Below are positions 1 to 7,730 of a stretch of DNA of 44,052 nt, one piece after another. This DNA comes from DASPJR01 sp035628505 (lineage in GTDB: Bacteria; Planctomycetota; SZUA-567; H5-PLA8). The translations under genes and the position numbers were made by a program. The DNA lies in NCBI GenBank assembly GCA_035628505.1, contig DASPJR010000051.1, forward strand, positions 1 to 44,052, written 5' to 3'. Numbering within the stretch: the first letter of the stretch is position 1; each line of letters begins with the position of its first letter. A model generated the notes under the pieces. It worked only from the letters and a program-made list of their open reading frames with translations. It made no database searches and was not told where the DNA came from.

Positions 1-17
1 TCACAAAGGAGGAAATC

Positions 18-1091
18 ATGGAAATCATCTTTGCTCATCAGAACGCGGGCCTCAACCGCTGCGATGTGTACACAAAACCCTCGCGCTACAAGGCGGACCA
101 GCGCGAAGAGCCCGCTCCGCGCGCGAAGAAGAACGAACCCTGGCGGCGGCATTCGGGTATTACGCTCGCCAACGAAGACTCGCTCACGCGCAAGGAACGC
201 CGCAAGGGCTTGCGGCGCCTCGTGCGCTGGATCGTGAAGTTCGTCAAGCGCGAGGAGAAACGCGCGAGCGATCGTTTGCTCGCACATCGGCGCACGGAGC
301 TGCAGTTGCTGAACATGGAATCCCGCGCGGAAGACGTGAACTCGTGGGAGTGCGCGCGAAATGGCGCGGTGTCGCTCGCGCGGCTGTGCGAGAAACTTGG
401 GCTGAGCGCGGCGAAGCTTTCGCAACTCACACGGGAGATTCAGAATATCTCCGGCGGCGAATTGCTGGATGGCCTGAAACTGCGGCGGCTGCGCGGAGTG
501 CTGCTGGACCAATTTAAGGCGGCAGCGTTTTCGATCTGGGGAACGCCTGGAGCGCTTTCGCAGCAGCGCTGTTTTGTATTGCCGCATGATCGCGCACACA
601 ACGCCCGGGCAACGAAGGGCCGGCGAGACGCCGGCGATTCCAGCCGGCGGGACGCCGGCGGTCCCAGCGGACTGGACGCGTGGGCCGCGCAAGAAGAGAC
701 GCCGGCAGAGGAACTCGCGCGGCGCACGGCGGAGCTTCTCGCCGAGTGGGAACTGCGTCAGCGCGGCGGCAGCGAAACGCCGCTATTTTTGCGCATGAAC
801 TTTGCCTCGCGAGCGAAGCTCGACCGAGCGTGCGTGGTCGTGTTCGGCAAGACGCTACGGCAGACGCTCACACGAGCGGCGCGAGAGATCGTCGAATTCT
901 ACCTCTGCGCGGAAGACAAAGTCCTCCGCGACCTGGCGTGCAACGATGAGGAACTCCCCGGCACGCTGCGGGCTCGCTGGCTGTATCACCAGTGCGATGA
1001 AGTTCCCGAGCCGCCGTTCCTCGACCGCTGGTCTGCGGCAAAATGTTTACGGACCATGTGGCTGCTCGCGTTCGTGCGCGAGTTTGGCTAA
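18..1091 (+). CDS. Hypothetical protein with AraC-like helix-turn-helix segments
   Basis: I do not recognise a named family. The start is well supported: AAAGGAGG lies a few bases before the ATG. The 357-residue product is basic at the N-terminus (many Arg/Lys to about residue 90) and has no signal peptide or membrane segment, so it is probably cytoplasmic. Residues about 115-175 (LARLCEKLGLSAAKLSQL, then LKLRRLRGVLLDQ) read like the two helix-turn-helix halves of an AraC-type DNA-binding domain. A weaker similar stretch recurs near residues 265-305 (SRAKLDRACVVVFGKTLRQ). Between them sits a linker (about 201-217) built by two copies of a 24-bp GC-rich repeat, encoding RRDAGDSS then RRDAGGPS. 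Its 3' end overlaps the convergent zinc-ribbon gene by 4 bp. A DNA-binding regulator is inference only. Confidence 0.6.
   Translation: MEIIFAHQNAGLNRCDVYTKPSRYKADQREEPAPRAKKNEPWRRHSGITLANEDSLTRKERRKGLRRLVRWIVKFVKREEKRASDRLLAHRRTELQLLNMESRAEDVNSWECARNGAVSLARLCEKLGLSAAKLSQLTREIQNISGGELLDGLKLRRLRGVLLDQFKAAAFSIWGTPGALSQQRCFVLPHDRAHNARATKGRRDAGDSSRRDAGGPSGLDAWAAQEETPAEELARRTAELLAEWELRQRGGSETPLFLRMNFASRAKLDRACVVVFGKTLRQTLTRAAREIVEFYLCAEDKVLRDLACNDEELPGTLRARWLYHQCDEVPEPPFLDRWSAAKCLRTMWLLAFVREFG
619..666. repeat. Two tandem copies of a 24-bp GC-rich palindromic repeat inside a gene
   Basis: Copies at 619-642 and 643-666 differ at four positions. Each contains GCCGGCG-(A/G)-GACGCCGGCG, which is nearly self-complementary. 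The unit length is a multiple of three, so the reading frame is kept and eight residues per copy are added. It resembles GC-rich dispersed repeats I know from PVC and acidobacterial genomes, but only this locus is visible here. Confidence 0.75.
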
Positions 1092-1267
1092 CGCCGGAGT
1101 TGTTCTTTTTCCTGCTCGGTGATGCCGCGCCAGTCATTGTTGCGGCCGCAGTTCCTGCAGGAGCTATGACCGCAGCGCGTGGAGCACTGGATATTTCCGC
1201 AATGCCCGCATCGGGAGAGTCCCTGTGCGTGCAAGGTGCCGCAGGATGGACAAACTTCGTTTGCCAT
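1088..1267 (-). CDS. Small zinc-ribbon protein, 59 residues, eight cysteines
   Basis: The reading frame begins MANEVCPSCGTLHAQG and ends EQEKEQLRR. Eight cysteines (6, 9, 20, 23, 28, 32, 37, 40) form two clusters: CPSC...CGHC, then CSTRC...SCRNC. Spacing of this kind is typical of tandem zinc ribbons or knuckles, so binding of one or two Zn ions is likely; function is unknown. A perfect AAGGAGG ribosome site (complement of 1273-1279) overlaps the stop codon of the upstream thioredoxin-like gene, leaving 10 nt between them, so the two are probably translationally coupled. It is the last gene of a minus-strand cluster. Its stop overlaps the convergent gene by 4 bp. It is cytoplasmic (no signal peptide), unlike its two secreted thioredoxin-like neighbours. 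Confidence 0.85.
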   Translation of the reverse strand: MANEVCPSCGTLHAQGLSRCGHCGNIQCSTRCGHSSCRNCGRNNDWRGITEQEKEQLRR

Positions 1268-1277
1268 AGTTGCCTCC

Positions 1278-2303
1278 TTACTTTGCTTTATACTTCGCCA
1301 GTGTTTCCTTCGCGTCTTCGTCGTTGCTGAGTTTCACCGCTGCTTCCTGCGTGGAGATGGCTTTGTCGCGGTCTCCCCTCTGGAAGTACACGGCGGCCAG
1401 CGTTTCCAGAATGTACGCGTTCTCGTGAGCGGCCAGCTCGTCGGCACGCTGAGCCAGCTTGAGGGCCAGATCGAGGTCGCGCTTGCCACTCTCTTCGATC
1501 TCCAGGATCTTCTCGGCCATCTTCGCAAGCGGCTCTGCTTTCATCTTCAGGTCGTGTTCGAAGAGCTTGTTAGCCAGGGCGTACGCGGCCACGTAGTCTT
1601 TTTTCAGCCGCAGCAACGCCTTGAACTTCGCAAGGCCGAGCGCGCCGGCGCTGCTGGGATCGAAGGCAATCATTTCGTCAGCGATTTTCAGGTACGCATC
1701 GCCGTCTTTTGCAGAGTCCGCTTTTTCCAGCCGCGTGAGGAACTCAACCCGGCGCGCGGCGATCTCCGGCTGCTTTTTGACGTCGTACGTTCCGGCAAGA
1801 AGCTGGTGGAGGATCGGCTCGACATCGCTGGGATCGCCGACCCACGCCAGCACGCCGGCTTTGTCGACGATGAAGCTCCAGGGAATTTCATTCTGCCCGA
1901 CGGCGCTCATCCAGCTTTTTAAAGTCAGGCCTTTTTTGTCGGGACCGGGTTCGTCGATGGCCACGCGGTAGCTCATCTTCGAACCCATCTTTGCAACAAA
2001 TGATTCGACCACCGGCGCGCGGTCGCTGATGGCCATGCCGATGACGATCACGCCCTTGTCTTTAAATTGATTGTGGAGCTCGTTTACGTGCGGAATCGCG
2101 GCACGGCACGGACCGCACCAGGTTGCCCAGCATTCGATGACGTAGATCTTGCCTTTTTCGAATGTGCTGACCGGCTCGCCATTCAGCCACTTGCTCGCAT
2201 AAAGCTTCGGCGCGGCATCGCCCGGCTTGAGCGTCACGTCTCCGGCCGCGGCGCCAAGAGACAGCAACGTTATAAAAAGGAAACTTGGGATTCTTGCCCG
2301 CAT
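1278..2303 (-). CDS. Secreted TlpA/ResA-like thiol-disulfide protein with C-terminal TPR region
   Basis: 341 residues. An N-terminal signal peptide (SFLFITLLSLGAAAG) is followed by a thioredoxin fold, about residues 25-165, with the redox motif WATWCGPC near residue 60 and a downstream Ile-Pro (EIPWSFIVD) at the usual cis-Pro position. Residues about 190-341 are helical and TPR-like (DLALKLAQRADELAAHENAYILE, AVYFQRGDRDKAISTQEAAVKL). Family knowledge: TlpA/ResA proteins reduce disulfides or apocytochromes outside the cytoplasm. This gene is 41 bp downstream of a close paralogue with the same architecture and 10 bp upstream of the zinc-ribbon gene. GGAG precedes the chosen ATG. The partner substrate is unknown. 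Confidence 0.9.
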   Translation of the reverse strand: MRARIPSFLFITLLSLGAAAGDVTLKPGDAAPKLYASKWLNGEPVSTFEKGKIYVIECWATWCGPCRAAIPHVNELHNQFKDKGVIVIGMAISDRAPVVESFVAKMGSKMSYRVAIDEPGPDKKGLTLKSWMSAVGQNEIPWSFIVDKAGVLAWVGDPSDVEPILHQLLAGTYDVKKQPEIAARRVEFLTRLEKADSAKDGDAYLKIADEMIAFDPSSAGALGLAKFKALLRLKKDYVAAYALANKLFEHDLKMKAEPLAKMAEKILEIEESGKRDLDLALKLAQRADELAAHENAYILETLAAVYFQRGDRDKAISTQEAAVKLSNDEDAKETLAKYKAK

Positions 2304-2325
2304 GGCTGCTCCAGCCTGGCCGTTT

Positions 2326-2345
2326 ATGCATCATGCATCATGCAT
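2326..2345. repeat. Three ATGCAT palindromes at 7-bp spacing
   Basis: ATGCAT occurs at 2326, 2333 and 2340 in the 41-bp gap between the two thioredoxin-like genes; the last copy touches the stop codon of the upstream gene. Function unknown. It could be simple slippage. Confidence 0.7.
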
Positions 2346-3379
2346 TATTTCTTTGCTTCCTTGTAGCGCTTGAGCGTAGCTTTCAGCTCTTCTTCAATCT
2401 GCTCGCCCTTCGACTTTTCGACGGCGCGCGTCTGCGTCTCGATGGCTTTATCGATCTGTCCCTTGTCGAAGTAGGCACGGGCCAGTGTGTCCAGGATCGG
2501 GCCGTTTTCGTGCTTCGTCAGTTCGTCGGCGCGCTGCGCACATTTAAGCGCCAGGTCGAAATCGCGCTTCTCAATATTGTCCGTCGCCAAAATGCCCCAG
2601 GCCACGGCATTCAGGGCGTCCGCGTTGTCCTTGATCTCGTTGTCGGCGAGCTTGCTCAGGAGGGCATAGCCTTCCGCGTATTTCTTGGACTGCAGGAGCA
2701 CACTGCCCTTGGCGACGCCGAGCTCGACGGCGGATTCGGGTTCAAGCGCGATCATTTCATCCGCGGCGGCGATGAACTTATCCGCGTCATTCTCTTCGGC
2801 GGCGGTCTGCATCTTCCGCTGGATCACGGCCTTCTTCTTGTCGATTTCCGCCTGCTTCTTCACGTCATAGGTGCCGGCGACCACTTTAGCCAGGACGGGT
2901 TCGAGCGACATCGGATGCCCGATCCACGCGACCTTGCCTTCCTTGTCGACGAGGAAACTGCAGGGAATGCCGTTCTGCCCGGCGGCCGCGAGCCAGGCGT
3001 CAGCGGTTTTGCCGCCGTCGTCCATCGCGACGCGGTAATTCATCTTCGGGCCCATCCTTTTCACAAAGGGCTCGACCGCGCTGGGGTCGCGCTCCCAGAC
3101 GTTCATGCCGATGAAGACGACGTTCTTATCTTTGTACTTTGTGTTCATTTCAGACAGATGCGGAATCACGCCGATGCATGGACCACACCACGTCGCCCAG
3201 CATTCGACGACGTAGATCTTTCCTTTGTCGAAGCTCTTCACTTCGTCGCCGTTCAGCCATTTGCTTACCGACAGCGCCGGCGCCGCGGAGCCGGGTACCA
3301 GTTCTCCGGCGTAACTGGATGCAGCCGCCAGTATCAGCAGGCATGACAATACTCCAAGGTTTTTGGTACGTGAACGCAT
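2345..3379 (-). CDS. Secreted TlpA/ResA-like thiol-disulfide protein with TPR region (paralogue)
   Basis: 344 residues with the same layout as the next gene: signal peptide (LSCLLILAAASSYAG), thioredoxin domain with WATWCGPC near residue 65, the cis-Pro region GIPCSFLVDKEG, then TPR-like helices (DLALKCAQRADELTKHENGPILD, ARAYFDKGQIDKAIETQTRAV). Both paralogues share KWLNG, the GKIYV-ECWATWCGPC core and the GTYDVKKQ linker, so they arose by tandem duplication. This copy has an extra Cys right after the cis-Pro (IPCS). A strong AAGGAG site precedes the ATG. It lies 46 bp downstream of the LarA-like gene and is probably co-transcribed with it. Confidence 0.9.
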   Translation of the reverse strand: MRSRTKNLGVLSCLLILAAASSYAGELVPGSAAPALSVSKWLNGDEVKSFDKGKIYVVECWATWCGPCIGVIPHLSEMNTKYKDKNVVFIGMNVWERDPSAVEPFVKRMGPKMNYRVAMDDGGKTADAWLAAAGQNGIPCSFLVDKEGKVAWIGHPMSLEPVLAKVVAGTYDVKKQAEIDKKKAVIQRKMQTAAEENDADKFIAAADEMIALEPESAVELGVAKGSVLLQSKKYAEGYALLSKLADNEIKDNADALNAVAWGILATDNIEKRDFDLALKCAQRADELTKHENGPILDTLARAYFDKGQIDKAIETQTRAVEKSKGEQIEEELKATLKRYKEAKK

Positions 3380-3425
3380 TGCGCTTCTCCTTATCAGTGA
3401 GCGAGTGACGGCTGGCTAACGGGAA

Positions 3426-4712
3426 TTATTCGGACAGATTACCTGACGAGTCAAAACTCATATCTTTAGGGACGCCTTTAACCAGAAGTTCTTCACGCCC
3501 GGCGATTTCTTTCAGACACGCTTCGGATATCTGCATCGCCTCAAGCGAAAGCGTATCCTTGATGCGGACAATTTTCGCGGTGCTGAAATCGTCGATGCCC
3601 AGCGTAGCCAGGCCGCGCACGATCGCTTCGCGGTCCGAATCGAAGTACACAGGAATTTTCGAGAGCTGCGGCGTAAGCGCGGTGAGCGAATTCAGATACG
3701 TCGAATGGCGGTCCATCGCCTTCACCAGACGTGAGTGCGTGAAATCAGCCAGGCCGATGCCGACCGAGTTCCCGTGTGTCTCCTCCGTGAGGCCGCGCAC
3801 GTAAAGGCGCTTGATCCACGGCTTCAGACGATTGCTGCCGATGAGCGACGAATCGTAGCCTTGGCAGTGGCGGTTGACGACATTCGTGTCCATCCCGGTG
3901 CCGGAGATGTTCTTGCCGAGCTGATCGACGATAAGCAGATCGATCTCGTCAAACGGAAGGCGCGGCATCAGGCGGCGCGCTTCCACGAGAAGCTCGGGAT
4001 CGCGGCGTTCAAAATCCTGCGGCTGAACGATTTCAATGCGCGCCGTGTCGTGGACCTGGTTCTCAAGAATCGCCACGCCGCAGAGCACCGGGACTTTCTG
4101 CAAGGCAATGTGCCCGGCGGTTCTGATCACGCGTTCATGCCCCAGGCGAGAGGCAGCCTGGTGGCAGGCGGAAGCGCCCACGCGCTTGGCAAAGCCGATC
4201 GCGAGCATCTTCACGATGCCGCTGCCGATGTCGCCTACGAAATCGGTGTGCGGTTTAATGCGATTAACAACCAGCACCGCGTCAGCCTTGAGCGCTTCAC
4301 TGCTGAAACAAACGGGCACTCCGTCTTCGGTGGTGCCGATCTGCTGCACGTCCATCGACGCACGAATTGGGACGCCCATCTTCGCTTCGGTAATGCCGTA
4401 TTCAGCCAGAATCGACAGCTGGCCTTCGGGCGTGCCGCCGCCGTGGCTGCCCATTGCGGGGATAATAAAAGGATGCGCGCCCGCTTCCTTTATCAATGCC
4501 ACAAGCGTGCTGATGATTTCCGCGATATGCGCAATGCCGCGGCTGCCAGCGCCGATGACGACGCTTGAGCCCGGTTTGATGCGCTGTGCCATTTTTTGAG
4601 CAGCAAATTCGCGCCGGATGGTTGCCGGAATATCAAGCGGTGCCGCCGCGGGGAATTTCTGGGTCAGGGAAACCATGCGCGGCAGGCGCGGCGGCGTGTC
4701 AGTCAATGCCAT
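3426..4712 (-). CDS. LarA-like (DUF2088, lactate racemase N-terminal domain) protein
   Basis: 428 residues, cytoplasmic. The segment AMGSHGGGTPEGQ (about 87-99) matches the Gly-Ser-His-Gly signature of LarA-family proteins. In lactate racemase this family carries a nickel-pincer cofactor; many relatives have other or unknown substrates, so racemase activity should not be assumed. Further blocks include KPHTDFVGDIGSGIVKM and LIVDQLGKNISGTGMDTN. No good ribosome site precedes the ATG at 4712; the alternative ATG at 4676 (MVSLTQKF) is not better. It is the first gene of a four-gene minus-strand cluster with two thiol-disulfide proteins and a zinc ribbon. No larB, larC or larE maturation genes are visible. 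The 268-bp gap to the divergent dehydrogenase gene must hold both promoters; I could not place them. Confidence 0.8.
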   Translation of the reverse strand: MALTDTPPRLPRMVSLTQKFPAAAPLDIPATIRREFAAQKMAQRIKPGSSVVIGAGSRGIAHIAEIISTLVALIKEAGAHPFIIPAMGSHGGGTPEGQLSILAEYGITEAKMGVPIRASMDVQQIGTTEDGVPVCFSSEALKADAVLVVNRIKPHTDFVGDIGSGIVKMLAIGFAKRVGASACHQAASRLGHERVIRTAGHIALQKVPVLCGVAILENQVHDTARIEIVQPQDFERRDPELLVEARRLMPRLPFDEIDLLIVDQLGKNISGTGMDTNVVNRHCQGYDSSLIGSNRLKPWIKRLYVRGLTEETHGNSVGIGLADFTHSRLVKAMDRHSTYLNSLTALTPQLSKIPVYFDSDREAIVRGLATLGIDDFSTAKIVRIKDTLSLEAMQISEACLKEIAGREELLVKGVPKDMSFDSSGNLSE

Positions 4713-4980
4713 GAGAATGTTTTAGCGCGCGGCACGGCGTAATCAATTCAGTAAAGGCGCTGAACAAGAACGCGATCGAGACGCACAGTTTTCAGCTTAC
4801 AGCATCAACGAAAACGACGGATCGGTGTAAATAAAGGTGTGGTCCCTGTGCCGAAAACTTTTCCAGAAAAATGTCATATAAGCGATGCGTAAATAGTCTT
4901 GTATTGTCGCTTGTTGCTCGTCGAGCTCGGTTGCACAATGCGCCGCTCGGATGCTGTGATCATTAAAGGGAGGACGATGA

Positions 4981-7551
4981 GTGAAGCGGAATCTACTTCT
5001 CGCGCTGGTATTGTTCGTCGCGGCCGGCTACTGCGTCGCCGGTGAAAAGTTTGAGTTCAAGGACGGTGAGCGCGTTGCGCTGATCGGCGGAACGTTCATC
5101 GATGTCGAGCAGGACGAAAGCTACATCGAAACGCTGCTCACGCTGCACCATCAGGATAAGAACGTGATCTTCCGCAACCTGGGTTGGAGCGGCGATGAAT
5201 CCTACCGCCAGACGCGCCCGCCGGCCCATCCCAAGCTGCCGTTCTATCTCGAAAAGTACAAGCCGACATATTTCGTCATCAGCTACGGCATGATGGAGTC
5301 GATGAAAGGCGAAGCCGGACTCGCGAATTTTCTCGACGGTTGCAACAAGATGATCGATACGCTGCTGGCGTCGAACAAAGACGCCAAACTGATGATCGTC
5401 ACACCGTTCAAGCACGAGGACCTCGGCAAGCCCTACCCCGACCCGGCCGAGCACAACAAGAATCTCAAGCTCTACGTCGATGCGCTGGCCAAACTCGCGG
5501 AAACGCGCAAAGCAGTTTTCGTAAATCTCTACGACGGCCTGGGCGATGCGAAAGGCCTGACCGTCAACGGCGTTCACCTCAGCACAAAGGGTTACCTGCA
5601 GGCCGCGTTCGCCTTTGAGAAAGCGCTGGGCCTTGAACCGAAAGGCTGGCGCACGGAGCTGGAATCCAAGGGTAGCAACCGCGTGCAGCAGCTGCGAGAG
5701 CACATTAAGGAAAAGAACAAGCAGTACTTCTACCGCTACAAGCCGCAGAATTACGAATACGTCTACGGCAGCCGCAAGAACAACCAGGCCGGTCTCGACA
5801 CCGAGCTCGACGAGTTCGACAAGATTCTCGAGCAGCGTGACGCGTTGATCGCCAAGGCCAAGTTGCTCAAAGACGAAGTGCCGTTGCCGGAGAAGAAGTT
5901 CAACAAACCGCTGGCTGCGGGCGACCCCAATTACAAGGATCCGATGGATGAGCTCAAGGCTCTGACGGTCGATCCCGGTTATGAACTCACGCTGTTCGCC
6001 GCCAATCCAATGATTGGAAAACCTTTCCAGATGGCCTTCGATCCGCAGGGCCGTCTGTGGGTCGCCTCGACGACGCTGTACCCGCACATCAAGCCAGGCA
6101 TGGACGCGAACGACCAGATCCTGATCCTGGAAGACAGCAACGACGACGGCAAGGCTGACAAAGTCACCGTCTACATGGATGGACTGCACATGCCCGACGG
6201 GTTTGTGCAAGGAGATGGCGGCTGCTACATCTTCGACAACACCCGCCTCATCTTTGTGAAGGACACCGACGGCGACGGCAAAGCCGACAGCCGTGAAGTG
6301 CTGCTCTCCGGTTTCGGCATGGAAGACAGCCATCATTCCTGCCATTCGATGCGCTGGGATCACTGCGGCTTTCTGCAGTTCCAGCAGGGCGTCTTCCTGC
6401 ACAGCACGATTGAAACCGCGTACGGAATCGTGCGCAAAATGCGCGGCGATGACATCTGGTCGACTGCCTGCATCTACGAGTACCGCCCCGAAAGCGGTCA
6501 TCTCGGTGTTCATCTCTGGAACAGCCGTCCGCCGAATCCGTGGGGCCGCTACTTCAATTACTGGGGCCACGGCCTCTACAACGATTCGTCTGGCAATGAT
6601 GGCGTAAACCTGATTCTGCCGACTGCCGGCGACACGTCCCATCACATCAACGTTCCGGGAGGCGCGGGAAAGCTCGCGGGCGGCGATTTCATCTCCGGTC
6701 GCGCGATGCCCGATGACATACAAGGCAACCTGATCATCAATCTCTTTAAGGAGAACAAGACGCTGCGCTTCGCCTTTAGTGACGACGGTTCAGGTTATGC
6801 TGCCAAAGCGATGCCGCCGCTGATCACCTCGACGGGCAAGGCCTTCCGTCCGGTCGAAGTGCGCATGGGACCTGAAGGCGCGTTCTATATTGCCGACTGG
6901 TACAACCCGCTGATCGGACACATGCAGCATCACCTGCACGATCCAGGCCGCGATAAGAATCAGGGCCGCATCTGGCGCGTGACCGCCAAGGGAAAGCAGT
7001 TGCTTCCGAAGCCAAAGCTAGTTGGCGTGCCGATAAAGGATGTGCTCGATGGGCTGAAGTCGCCTGAAGACTACACGCGCTACCAGGCGCGGCGTGAATG
7101 CGACAACCGCGGCGCGAAAGAAGTGCTCGCGGCGCTCCCGGATTGGCTCAAGTCGCTCGATGCAAACGACAAGGCCTATGACCACCACCGCACCGAGGCG
7201 CTGTGGGTGTACGCGTCGCTGAACGTGGTCGAGCCCGAGCTGCTCAAGAGCCTGCTGACTGCAAAAGACGCTGACGCTCGCGCCGCGGCGACGATCGTTC
7301 TGCGCCGCTGGATCGATCAAATCCCGGACGCCCAGGATCTACTGGCCAAGCTCGCCGCCGATGAAAGCGCGCGCGTCCGGCTCTGGGCAGTGGTGGCGCT
7401 CAGCTATATCAAGAATGACAAGTCGAAGGAGCTGATCATGTCGGTGATGGACAAGCCGACGGACCGCTACATCGATTCGGCCGTGCAGGCGTCGCTGAAG
7501 GCGCTGGGAGTCACGCCGCCGAAGAAGCCGGCTCCTCCGAAGAAGAAGTAG
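4981..7551 (+). CDS. Secreted PVC-type membrane-bound dehydrogenase domain protein with SGNH-like N-terminus
   Basis: 856 residues. The start is the GTG at 4981, which gives a signal peptide (KRNLLLALVLFVAAGYCVAG); AAAGGGAGG lies just upstream, and the overlapping ATG at 4977 is out of frame. Residues about 25-215 resemble the SGNH/GDSL-hydrolase module found on these proteins (FRNLGWSGDE, then VNGVHLSTKGY), but the usual block-I serine is missing (LIGGTFI), so hydrolase activity is doubtful. Residues about 310-660 are a beta-propeller of the 'putative membrane-bound dehydrogenase' family (FQMAFDPQGRLWVAS, DGFVQGDGG, EGAFYIADWYNPLIGHMQHH), probably PQQ- or sugar-dehydrogenase-like. Residues about 690-845 look like HEAT repeats. 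The heme-binding module normally fused at the C-terminus is absent and is found on the next gene. It ends in a strong terminator. Confidence 0.88.
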   Translation: MKRNLLLALVLFVAAGYCVAGEKFEFKDGERVALIGGTFIDVEQDESYIETLLTLHHQDKNVIFRNLGWSGDESYRQTRPPAHPKLPFYLEKYKPTYFVISYGMMESMKGEAGLANFLDGCNKMIDTLLASNKDAKLMIVTPFKHEDLGKPYPDPAEHNKNLKLYVDALAKLAETRKAVFVNLYDGLGDAKGLTVNGVHLSTKGYLQAAFAFEKALGLEPKGWRTELESKGSNRVQQLREHIKEKNKQYFYRYKPQNYEYVYGSRKNNQAGLDTELDEFDKILEQRDALIAKAKLLKDEVPLPEKKFNKPLAAGDPNYKDPMDELKALTVDPGYELTLFAANPMIGKPFQMAFDPQGRLWVASTTLYPHIKPGMDANDQILILEDSNDDGKADKVTVYMDGLHMPDGFVQGDGGCYIFDNTRLIFVKDTDGDGKADSREVLLSGFGMEDSHHSCHSMRWDHCGFLQFQQGVFLHSTIETAYGIVRKMRGDDIWSTACIYEYRPESGHLGVHLWNSRPPNPWGRYFNYWGHGLYNDSSGNDGVNLILPTAGDTSHHINVPGGAGKLAGGDFISGRAMPDDIQGNLIINLFKENKTLRFAFSDDGSGYAAKAMPPLITSTGKAFRPVEVRMGPEGAFYIADWYNPLIGHMQHHLHDPGRDKNQGRIWRVTAKGKQLLPKPKLVGVPIKDVLDGLKSPEDYTRYQARRECDNRGAKEVLAALPDWLKSLDANDKAYDHHRTEALWVYASLNVVEPELLKSLLTAKDADARAAATIVLRRWIDQIPDAQDLLAKLAADESARVRLWAVVALSYIKNDKSKELIMSVMDKPTDRYIDSAVQASLKALGVTPPKKPAPPKKK

Positions 7552-7573
7552 TGGCGACGTTCACAATTCCAAG

Positions 7574-7606
7574 CGGGCACAGGAACGTTTCTGTGCCCGT
7601 TTTTTT
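7574..7606 (+). terminator. Rho-independent terminator
   Basis: A perfect 9-bp stem CGGGCACAG / CTGTGCCCG (7574-7582 with 7591-7599) is followed by seven T residues. It lies 23 bp after the dehydrogenase stop and separates that gene from the heme-binding gene, so the two are not a simple operon. Confidence 0.92.
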
Positions 7607-7730
7607 GGATGCGGATTGAAGAACAAACGCGCGCTTTCAGTCTGGATTTTGACGAAGCCTGCGCTGGTGGCTTGCCCGCCAGTGCCGATAAACTAAAGTA
7701 ACGTTGAAACTGAAAAACGAGGTCTAATCG

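Noticed and set aside
3735..4568. 277-codon open frame on the plus strand
   Set aside because: Antisense shadow of the LarA-like gene; no ribosome site and no recognisable motif.
4993..6723. 576-codon open frame on the minus strand
   Set aside because: It lies wholly opposite the dehydrogenase gene, whose domains and signal peptide are clear. It is a by-product of GC-rich codon use.
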